Shown here piece by piece: positions 1 through 10,100 of a stretch of 27,383 nucleotides of DNA. The notes under the pieces are model-generated. The model worked only from the letters and a program-made list of their open reading frames with translations. It did no database searches and had not been told where the DNA came from. Position 1 is the first letter of the stretch; the number at the start of each line of letters is the position of its first letter. Origin of the DNA: Pelargonium nanum (lineage: Eukaryota > Streptophyta > Magnoliopsida > Geraniales > Geraniaceae); assembly GCA_036897485.1 (NCBI GenBank), contig JAYMTF010001001.1, positions 1-27,383 on the forward strand. Reading direction: 5' to 3'. A program made the position numbers and the translations under genes.

Positions 1-1429
1 TCCATTCTGATTTTCCTTCGCCATTCCTAAGTAAGTTGATGCATACAATTGGAACCAAAGGGCTTTTCTTCTGATCACCCGCGACAGCTACATCTAAATT
101 CCGAGCATCATATCTCCTGGTTAGCCTTTCATAATACAGCGAGCTTCCTTTATATGGATCACGTTCTGAAACATATATTTCTGCTTCTGCAGCAGTTATC
201 TTTAATTCTGCACCCCACCAGATAGGAATAGTTCCTCGCCGCCAAATGTATGTGTTGAAAGGAACACTCTGACCCGTCCTTTTAGGAACCCAAACAAGTT
301 GCTCACATTCCACTTCGTTTCCTGTCAAATGTCCCCTTCTTCATAAGTTCACAGAAATTCAATTAAAATCAATAAACAGCTGAGATAACATGCGCAATAA
401 AATTAGAAGCATAGCACAGTAAATGAAATTTCAAAGATAGGAAATGAATAAAATATGAATTCATATACAGAAAGATCAGTCATTTTCTATGTTTCCGAGA
501 CTTGTCTAAGAAATTGAGAGAAAGAGAGACGAAAAACTAGGAAGAAGAGATATTTCAATTGCTTTTCAAATAAAAACAGGATAATAGAACTTCTGTTATG
601 ATGCTCAGCATGGAGGTGGAATGGAATGTAACAGAAAGTTCAAATTCATATGATGAAGATGAAGAGATCTTTGAATTCAAAAGAGTCCTTAGTTAATTAG
701 GATTTTAGTATCTCAGTCTTCTATTTATTTAGAACAAAGTGAATACAATATGTTACCTGTACTAGAACATGAATTCAACCCTCTAGCCAAATATCGAGTT
801 CCCGGATGCAGTTTACTACGACGAGCTGTAATCGCAACAATACCTTCTAACTGCCCTGAGCTTCCAAAGCTTCTACATTCTGCAAACCCCTATACATTAA
901 TATTAAGTAAGAGAATAGCATGAGTATGTTAACTTGACACCCAAACTCTAAGAGGGTAACTCGCTATGAGAGGGAGTTAGTGATTGCGTTGCTACAACAT
1001 AAACATACATACACACAAACGTACAACTAAACAAATCAAAACAAAAACTAAAATAGAAGGAAGCAAAAGCTAACATACAAGTAGTAGTCACTGAATGAAA
1101 TCCAGAACGAGATAACTTAGTGGCATAATCACAAACTAAATATGAAATTAGTGAGTGATGGACAAATGCAACTAAAGAAACTTAAAGATATAAATAAAAG
1201 GTTATAGGGAAGAAGTAGAAATTTAGTAATCCAATCTAAATGAGAAAACATTTTCCTGTAAGACTATTTGAAGAGATCATCATGTCATTGCAAAGTTTGA
1301 TATGATGTTAAAAGCCTATCTTACCAACTACTTAATTTAACTTTCTTAAATAGATCAGAAAATAATAGAGGTTCCCACATATTCTAAGTTGATTTCTACA
1401 GCACACACACAACACAAGTGCATTTGCTG

Positions 1430-1469
<40 letters not shown>

Positions 1470-3334
1470 AACGAATACAAGAAAAGCATTTTAAATAGAA
1501 ATTTTGCCTATACATTCTCATAGATATCCTAAATTGAGAAAACATGTAAGTTGACGAAATTTATGAGGTGCCTACAGGAAAACTATAAGGAACTTATAAT
1601 ATGTATAAAACACACCCTATTCAAATGTTGTGAAAGGCAGGGAAGAAAGAAATGCAATTTATTATTGCCTGAAAATGTGAACGGGAGACAACTAGAGCAA
1701 CTGAAAACATATCCTGCTGGATCTAATTCAAAATTTTACCCCCTCAATAATACATATATGGATGTACAAAAGCATACAGTCATCTCTAGAGATACGTATA
1801 TAGAATAACAAAATTTCAAAACGATAACTATCATGAGAGCATCTTTCTGGACTAAAATAATTTTTAAATCACATATTTTGGGGAAAAACTTGCAACCCGC
1901 ATGTTGTAAACATGTCAGCAATCAGATAAACGGCATGAAGATCCCAACTTCCAAGTATGAAGCAAAACCTGCAAAAGAATGACACAGTGCTCTGGCAGCC
2001 CAATGTTTTTGAAAGGCACTGAAAACCATCCATTCCAAACAAATTCACCATCGGGATTTTGCAAGGGCATTCGGCTAGGAAAAGGTCGAGTGATGTCTCT
2101 AGTCTCACAAAAGTAGTGCTTCCCATCTATGTCAAGCTCAGTCAATTCTTGCACATTTTTTAATTCTCCTTTGCCTAGGGCTTTAGGATTTTGTAGGGCT
2201 ATTTTGATCCATTGGCTCTCAGTGACAGTATATACACACCCTCCACCAGGCAAATCTTGGATGCTGGCAATTATCTTGGTTGCAACAAGAAGCAAACCAA
2301 AGCTTCCCATGGTGGCATAACCCAGTATGGCCCTGGCATAAACTGTATTTTTACACGGCCATAGTGATCCATTTGTGACATAATCTATAGCTTCCTTTTC
2401 AGATGTAAAAACATCAAAACCTAGCTTTCCATTGTAGCGAAGTGCACCAGTTCTTGGATCAACACAAATCACCTGAGTGTCAGTTCTGGAAGACAAACTG
2501 GCAATAATATATACTTCCCCAGTATCCAACGTAAGAATAACAACTGATGTGTTCCTTAAGCCACCAACTGGAAGACATAAAAGAAGTTAGGGCTTAAAGA
2601 AATAAAATAAAGAAATAAATAGAGTATAACATAGGCATCAATTTAAAAATAGCAAAATCAAGACATGGACTAAGCACATAGTTTTTGCCGGTAACAACAC
2701 AGTCATATACATGACAAGATAGCAGGGATGCCAAAAATATATTTCTTTCATTTTTTAAGGTGTTACTTAGTAAGGGGTAAGATAATTACTCCAAATATAT
2801 TTCATCTCAATATTTATCATGCAGAAATTTAATAAACTAGTTCAGGAAAGAAAGTGATAGTAGGGGGGAGGTCCCAACACAAAGAGAATTAGATTGGAGC
2901 TGTGAACCGCAGAATCCTATTCACAACATGAGCTTGTCTTCCTCGTCCACTACATTACTAAGAAATCAAAATTCAATCAAATAAGATGTACTTGAGCACA
3001 TCAACCGGAACAGAAGTAGCTACAAGCTTCAATAGAAACGTGTACTTAATCATATTTTCGGAATTTTAGAAGAAATGGAGCTCTCTTTAAGCATATAATA
3101 GCTAAATAAAACAGTCTTCATATGTAAATGATCACATAGAAAAAGGCAGAGGACCCACTCCATTAAGACCAATCCAACTTCTAAACTAAAGAGGCATTTC
3201 AGTGCAAAGCAGGCAATTACTAATATGCACCTCTTCCCCTATTCCCTATCCTCAATGTCCAAAGAGATATTAAGATACAAGTACATATATCCAACAACTC
3301 ATTACAAATCAAAGGGCTCACCTGGTGATTCCAT
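1..3334 (-). CDS. SAC9: SAC9-like phosphoinositide phosphatase, 5' part of gene (partial)
   Basis: This is the N-terminal part of a SAC9-type phosphatase, a plant protein known for turnover of PtdIns(4,5)P2 and for roles in stress and membrane trafficking. Four coding exons are visible on the minus strand: 3334-3322 (13 nt, MESP plus one base), 2567-1969, 889-757 and 321-1, continuing off the left edge. All introns are GT-AG and the frame closes across each junction, giving about 355 of roughly 1,600 residues. Diagnostic stretches are LTLDTGEVYIIAS, LRYNGK, YARAILGYA, LPGGGCVYTV, ELDIDGKHYFC, DITRPFPSRMPLQ, FKNIGLPEHCVILLQ and WRRGTIPIWWGAELK. These match the SAC-domain start of Arabidopsis SAC9 as I remember it. 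The catalytic CX5R motif and the WW domain lie outside the window. The ATG at 3334 is chosen because exon 2 is open upstream of its internal Met only to the acceptor at 2568, and ATGGAATCACCAG ends in a good donor (GTGAGC). The gene looks intact so far as visible. Confidence 0.93.
1432..1469. repeat. Compound (GT)n(GA)n microsatellite in SAC9 intron 3
   Basis: A run of GT dinucleotides (1432-1450) passes directly into a run of AG dinucleotides (1451-1469). It sits inside the 890-1968 intron of the SAC9 gene. A short CA-rich tract lies about 30 bases to the left. Such tracts are usually length-polymorphic. Confidence 0.9.
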
Positions 3335-5060
3335 GCGCCCACACTCAACAGATTAGTATCTATAAAAAGCCTTGAGCTTCACTACCCTGATGGAGAGAAC
3401 CAATAATCTGTATAGCATGGAGAAATAAAACAATAGGGACCGTAAATAACCCAAAGGAATACACTGTGAAATGAAATTAGCAGTAGAGAGTGGCTTAAGA
3501 AATGCTCTCGTGTAAATTAGTTATGAGGAAACGCCAACAAGAAAAGACAGGTTTTCTACAAGCATCATGACTATTCTTATGACTGTAACTCCTACAGAAG
3601 CAAAACTCAAAAAGGGGAAGGAAGTGTATAGCATGGACACAACAACAATGCACAAACAGAATCCAACAGATGAAATACAATCAGGTGCACTCAACTATGA
3701 TACTGATAAATAAACTAAGTACTCTTGTCAGATAAATTCAAACTATCTGCCTTCAAACATTTCCTTCTCAAAAAACAAACAAAACAAAAAATTATGACGA
3801 TTTGATACTCTAAAATGACAAAGCCATTTCCCACACCTGTGTGGAAAAAAAATTACAATTCCAGGAATCAACAGCAAGACAAGTTGCTCTGCTTTTGTGT
3901 GTTTTCATTTACGTTATGAAATTCTAGAAGACCTTAAAGATGCAACAGAATAGAAATATTTTTTTTAGTTAAGTAAGCAAATGTTACAAAGAAAACGCAG
4001 TTATTTTGGTAGTCAATAGAAGCATATCAAGCACTGCAGGAAATGGGATCGAGGAAGAAATAAACCGGTTTGCAAGGGAGAACAGAGTAGAGAAAGAGAG
4101 GAGTGAGAAATACTGCCTAGACAAAATAGATCCTTAAACGCAAAATGTCCATCAAACAAAATCCAAAACAGTATTCTGCAGCCACTAAAAAACCCACTAT
4201 GCATAAGGAGTTGCATGGTATTGAATCTATAGATACTCATGAGGATGGCCAAGATTGTGTACCTTAAGATTATTTCAGGGAATATATTTCAAAAAGATAT
4301 AAAAATACTTAGCATTCTTTCCCTTCTAAATTGTTGTTTCGCAAGTTCTACATATGGTGCATTGTACATAGGCAAAATATTTCTTTAGGTAATTTTGTTC
4401 TCCATCGAGTGATTAATGAAATGGCGTTGAAACAATCCCACAAACCTAGCAGAAATTTTCGTGACAAAAAAGACCATGATCCTACCAAATAACGTAAAGC
4501 TAAGCTAACAAATTTGAAGCATCAAAATCTCCTCATCTCTAAGGCCAGCTGCTGGATTATCATATGCAATTACCATTTTTTTCATGATACAGGATCATTG
4601 TAAATCTCGCCTCAGCTACGGTTCTAAAGAACCTAACCAACGGTAAACACAGAAATTTAAAATAAAATAAAAAACATCGAAACAATTCGTATTTCTTTCA
4701 AGTTTCAACAAACTAGGGCATGCATTGTGAATGAAATTGTCAGAGAAATTGAAGAATTGAAGAAGAAGTACATTTGGGATGTGATCAGAGAAACAGCTCA
4801 TAGATATGATATGATATTGAATTTACATTAACGAAATCAGTATGCGTCTACGTATGAATGTATGGGTGCGTATATGAGACGGAGAGCTGACCGGAAAAAA
4901 ATGGCGGTAGAGAACATCCGAGGCGGGAGATAGAAGAATAAATGCTGACGATCAATTGAATGGCAACACCAGTCCGGCACGGGAAGGGAGAGATGGGCGC
5001 TTTAATTCTCTGCGGCCGAACTCAATATGTTGAAAGGAAGAGGACCAATAGAATTTAACC
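3335..5060 (-). promoter_or_regulatory. SAC9 5' UTR, probable 5' UTR intron and promoter region
   Basis: No coding exon was found between the SAC9 start codon and about 5060. On the minus strand a pyrimidine-poor acceptor-like site (CTATACAG near 3409) lies about 75 bases before the ATG. This would fit a non-coding exon preceded by a long 5' UTR intron whose first exon lies around 4800-5000. A CCAAT motif is present at about 5044-5048 (CCAAT on the plus strand, ATTGG on the minus). Both the UTR intron and the promoter position are inferences; no TATA box was assigned. Confidence 0.35.
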
Positions 5061-5381
5061 ACGTCAGCCCTCTTGTGTATATATATGGATAAAGGTCCTA
5101 AAAGGGTAGAGTAGTAATGAAATCTTAAGGGTACAATAGTGATTCCAATGTATTATGTTAGCAAATTTAATAGAAATATAGAATGGGTTCAATTGGAATG
5201 ATTTTTTGACATCTTTGAGTTAAGACGGACAACTATTTCATACTTTGAACTGAAATGGAATAACTTAATGTTCAGGAGTTAAACAATACGATTTTTTTAG
5301 ACCTTTATCAAATTCTTATTGAGCCCGACTTTGTTGTCTATCTAATCAGGCCAAGCTTATTTCTTTGTACAATGGAAATAA
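5061..5381. other. Intergenic, no gene seen
   Basis: AT-rich intergenic DNA between the SAC9 promoter and a LINE insertion. I see no open frame, RNA gene or clear terminal repeats. Word usage such as 'aaaagggtagagtagtaatg' looks repeat-like, but I cannot assign a family. Confidence 0.4.
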
Positions 5382-5398
5382 GACTTGAACTATGACAT
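5382..5398 (+). repeat. Left target-site duplication of the 5400-6418 LINE
   Basis: The sequence gacttgaactatgacat is matched by gacttaaattatgacat at 6419-6435, with 15 of 17 bases identical and both changes transitions. The right copy directly follows the A-rich tail of the LINE, as expected of target-primed reverse transcription. Confidence 0.8.
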
Positions 5399-5399
5399 A

Positions 5400-6418
5400 C
5401 CTGGTCTTAGGAGCAGTTTGTTATTTGTTGGGAACTAGGCGGCGATGTGGAAGGTTAATGTTCAGACAAAGGTGAAACATCTTGCATGGCATTTTATGTC
5501 GAACAACTTGCCGAAGAAGATGGGGCCTCGGCGGTGAGGGGTTGAGGTGGATGAGCTCTGGCCGAGGTGTGGTCAGGGGGTGGAATCAAGCTGCCATGTT
5601 TTTTTCTCTTGCCCATTCGCGATGGCTTGTTGGGATGGGTCAGTCTTGAATTAGGTTCTCTCCGTCGGCGGACTGCTTTTCCATGTTGCGAGCTTTAGAC
5701 AACAGTGAGAAGGTTGCATGGGGTCTCTAAGTCGTATGGGTTATATGGAAATCGCGAAATGATGGGATTTGGAATAATAAATGAGTCAAGGTCGGACAAG
5801 CTTTGAAAATGGCTCGTTCGGTATGAGACGGCTGGGAGGAGGCTAAGGGGGTGGATGGTCAAGTAGCTCATATGGCTGGAAGTTTGGGTGTTAAGGCTGT
5901 GGGTTGGTGTCGGCCTCTCCGTGGCCGGCTGAAATCGAATACTGATGGGGCCATTTTCGAATCAGTTGGTAGAGTAAGGGTGGGATGGGTTGTCCGGGGT
6001 GAGGAGGATGGATGTTGGGGTGGCAGTCAATTTTCTTGGTCGGGTCGCGCCCAAGTCTGCGAGGTTGAGGCAAAGGCCATATCCGTTGTGCTTAGGAATG
6101 GTTGCTTCATAAGGGCTGGCGCCTGGCGGGAGGTAGAGATCGATTCGGACTAGTTGGAGGTGGTGAAAGCAATCCAAACTAGAGGGGAGACGTATGCTAA
6201 TGGTTTTGGTATGATCGTCGAGGACATTTTGTCTCTTCTAGTTGAGTTTAGTTATATTTCTTTTCGTCATGTAAGACGGTCTGCGAATCGTGTGGTCCAC
6301 CTGTTGGCGAGGTCATCGAGCTCTATGTCTAGCTTAGTTGATTGGAAGGGTCCTTTAATCCCACAGAGATTGTACATGCTATTGCTTTTGATTATGGCTT
6401 GACTATAAATAAAAAAAG
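5400..6418 (+). mobile_element. 5'-truncated, decayed LINE (plant L1 type) with zf-RVT and RNase H remnants
   Basis: This is the 3' part of a plant L1-type LINE in sense orientation. From about 5446 the frame reads WKVNVQTKVKHLAWHF, the signature of the zf-RVT segment after the reverse transcriptase. From about 5930 it reads LKSNTDGAIFES, CEVEAKAISVVLRNG and VEIDSD, the D/E/D residues of the LINE-type RNase H (RVT_3). An in-frame stop lies at 6151-6153. Reading then continues as FRHVRRSANRVVHLLAR, the RNase H C-terminal motif. The zf-RVT part carries several stops. The copy ends in an A-rich tail (about 6405-6417). It is flanked by a 17-bp imperfect duplication, 5382-5398 and 6419-6435, with two transition differences. 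No reverse transcriptase is present, so it is a dead, 5'-truncated copy of moderate age. Confidence 0.88.
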
Positions 6419-6435
6419 GACTTAAATTATGACAT

Positions 6436-7195
6436 GTTATTATAAAGGGATTATTACACGCCACTATCAGGTATTGTACACCTAAAGCTCATGACACCCA
6501 ATATTTTATTTTGTAACTTTAAAATACTCTGAGCGAGCTCTCTTCTTTAGCAAAAACTGATATGACGACGTAACATGCACACGTGAACTTCATATTTAAT
6601 GTGGCGCGACGACATCTCAACAAATGTTGACATGGTACTTAAAAATCAGTTACAATCGATTGAGCGAGTTTAATAAATATAAAAATAATTTACAATGACT
6701 CAAGTAAGACAAAATCATAATAGACTACACCCATAAAACAAATATCCAATGGGTTTCCAAACAAGCACTAAGAAGCCCAAACTTGAAAACCAGAAATCCT
6801 TGATTAGGCCCATTTTACAGTAATCTGTGACTGTGTTCCCCACAAAAGAACGAGAGGCACAGAATAGCCAATCGATCAAGCTAACGATCACGACAAGCCA
6901 GTGAAGCCACACGAATTTCCTCGTCATATCTATATTTTCCCCTTCAAAATTTCTCAACCTTTTCTCAGAATCCTATACATATCTCAAGTAAGGTAACGAT
7001 CATTTTTTTGCTTACACAAAATTGATTACCCATTTCACGTACCTAGATTCGAACCGCAATATTTTCTGTAAATTTGAGTTTTGGTTAGTGGGTTTTTTAA
7101 GAAATGTTGATTTTTTTTTTGGAGGTTTCTGACCAGAAGATGAGAATTTGGTGATTGTACCGATACTGTTTGATTGATTATCAGTTGACTTGACA
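6436..7195 (+). promoter_or_regulatory. Upstream region and 5' UTR of the rhodanese-like gene
   Basis: No gene was found here. The region lies between the LINE and the start codon of the rhodanese-like gene. A palindromic CACGTG (G-box) is at 6580-6585, about 0.6 kb before the ATG, next to an ACGACGTAAC stretch. G-boxes are common in promoters of light-regulated chloroplast genes, but one six-base match may be chance. The transcription start cannot be placed by eye. Long T tracts lie at 7001-7010 and about 7111-7120. Confidence 0.35.
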
Positions 7196-10100
7196 ATGCT
7201 GCTTCTTTGCTCGGCCACTCCAAGCTGTTCCTCTCAATCTCAGGTGAGAGTTCACTCACTAAAGCTCTGAACTTTTCATTTTGGTTTGCTTCCACTGTAT
7301 GTTTGAATAATCCGATATTTGATTGTTGTTCATTCAAGTTCTTGGAGTTCTTCAACTTTCTTATCTAGCTGCATGTTTTATAGTCTTCATTAGCATTTGA
7401 AATTCCAATCTATAATGACATTGCGAGTCAATGAATTGATTAGACATGTGTGATAGTGAAGTTGTGAGACTTAACTACTGCATTGTGAAGTGCAATGCTT
7501 TCTATTTCAGTCCATGATTAAGGAATTTATTCTAATTCGTATCTATGGACCCAGCAGATATATTTTCATGGTGGATTGCGACCATTTTCCTTATTCCGGA
7601 AGAATTTTGGTGTTAGATGTTTATTGGGAGACAGGGTAGGATTTTCAAATGGAACACACTTCCATAGAGTTTCCTTTAAAACACAAGCGGCTAGATCTTT
7701 GTACTCTAATTTGGGTGAACTCACTGATCAATCAGTTTCCTTGGACAATGAATTAGACAATGTTCAATGCAAGTTTTCAAGTGTGTGGAGTTCTTCAGAT
7801 GGAGCAATAAATGAACTGCACCCTATGTTAGGAGGGGAACTGAAGTATGTAGAAGATTCTAGTCAATCTGTGGTGGAAAAGGGACTTGTGGAGTATACAG
7901 GACAGTTTATTCAAAATGAAAATAGTTTATTGGGACCTCTGGAACCTGCAACCACATCAAATATTGATTTAACACAAGAGAATTCCGCCTCGGCATCTGA
8001 TGTATTAAATATGGATAATGTATCTGGTGTGAAAACTAGCGTTGAAGATCTTCTTGCAGGGTTAAGGGAGTCTGTTGGCTCTTCAGTAAACAAGGGAGAA
8101 AATGTCGTCAAAAGCTCACTTGATACGATTACATCATCAATAACATCCATTGGTAAGAGTGCTACTGAAGCAGTAGATAATGCTCTAAGTGGAGTGTTTT
8201 CAACTGTTGATAAAACCAGTGAATTGTCTGGTGATAAATTGGAAAAAGTTTCAACTGGCTTGAAGGAAGCCACAAGTAAAGCAGGTGTTGTTGCTATCGA
8301 TCTTCTGAGACACACAATTGTTGCTGTAGAGGATTCGTTGACAAATGGGGCTTCTTTTGTTGTATATTCTTATGGTTCTGCTAAAGACTTGCTACCTCCA
8401 GAGGCCAGAGATGCATTAAATTTCTCTGAAGAGGGAGCAATACAAATATTGAGGCCTGTAGTGACAACCCTTCAACAGGTATCATTACATTTGACATACA
8501 CATTGCTTCCATTATTGAGTTATTTGATTGATTCAAGAAGAACTTTACAAGGTTCTCTATTTGAATAAAAAAAACAGTCCTAGAACCATGATTTCCTGAA
8601 TTTTACACTTGAACTGTTTTATCCTACAGAAAACAAGTTAGAAAACACTAGTCTCCATGTTTGCAAATCAGTTATGCATACGCTGAACTTGCTGGCATTC
8701 TACTAACATGTTCTGCCTATGACATTCTGCATCCTAAACAAACGTGTTGTAATCAGGCTTATTCTACTATTGAGGGATTGGAGAGAAGCCTCGGCTTGGA
8801 TCCAAATGATCCTCTTCTTCCATTTGCCCTTTTAGTTGGCACCTCTGCTACTTTGTGGTATGGATATCCTCTTGGCATTCGGCCAATTTGTTTATTTATT
8901 TATATTTGTTGAATACAATAATAAATAATCTATTGCATGGGTAATTTATATTTGTAATCAGATTTGTGCAGGGTTTCTTACTGGGTGTGGACATACAGCG
9001 GATACTCTGGAGATTTATCTCCTAAAGTGACTTTGGAGCTCTTGAAAGGGAAAGAAAATGTTGCACTGATAGATGTTCGGCCTGAGGCAAGAGACTGTAA
9101 ATTTTTCTGGCCTTTATTTTTTGCGTGGAATCATTAAAGTGGCAAATTTGAAAACAACATCAATAAGCATAAACTGTCACATTCTTTCAATGCTTTGATT
9201 CTAATACTACTTTAGGGTTTGTACTCTGGTTCAAGCTTTCCTGTTTGAGTTGTAGCTTTTTATAGCTTTTATAAATGTAGGTGAATGGGAAAGTTTTCTT
9301 GCACCAAAAGATTAAAGTAGTTTTCTCAGTAATTTTATTTTAATTTCAAAATTGTCAATAATCTTTTGCATTGGGCGTTCACTGTGTGAAGGATCTGAGA
9401 CAAAGAGATGGTATTCCCGATCTTCGACGAGCAGCACGGTATCGCTATGCGAGTGTAGCCCTACCTGAGGTTGGTTTACTCTTACGATGCTCATCTGTAA
9501 CTTCTTTTGCTACCAAATAATGGTTTGAGGAAAAGAGAAATAATATGAACTTGTGCTCTACTGGTTAGCTGTATCCTCTTATTCAACTTGCTGTAACATT
9601 TTCAGGTTAATGGGTCTGTAAGGAAGTTGTTGAAAAGTGGAAGAGACCTTGATGACTTCTTACTTGCTGTTATTATTAAGAACTTAAAGATTGTTCAGGT
9701 ATGGGGCTTTACCATTTTACATGGCTTGTCATTCTGCCAGTTTAATTACTTGAATAAAAGTTTAATGGAAAGTGCATGAGAACATATTTGGCTGAACCTG
9801 AACAGATTAGCTTATGTTTTGGTTATTAAAATATGCCAGATGAACAATTTTGGGTTCTTTCCATAGTGCTGTACTCACCATGCTATGATCTTGGATTAAG
9901 AAATTGATTATCAGTATTACCCTCTCTTACATTTTAAAAATCCAAAATGATTAATAAATCCAAAGGGAGGGATGAGCAAGGCAATGTCACAGACTCAATA
10001 TAATGTCATACAGTATAATGTTTTGCAAATGAGTTTCAGTGTCATGATTTTTTATGACTTTTGGTAGAGGTAATGGTTCCAAAATAATATTTAAGCCAGA

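Noticed and set aside
1551-1808. Open frame of 85 codons inside SAC9 intron 3
   Set aside because: Opposite strand to SAC9, AT-rich, no start context or homology; taken as chance.
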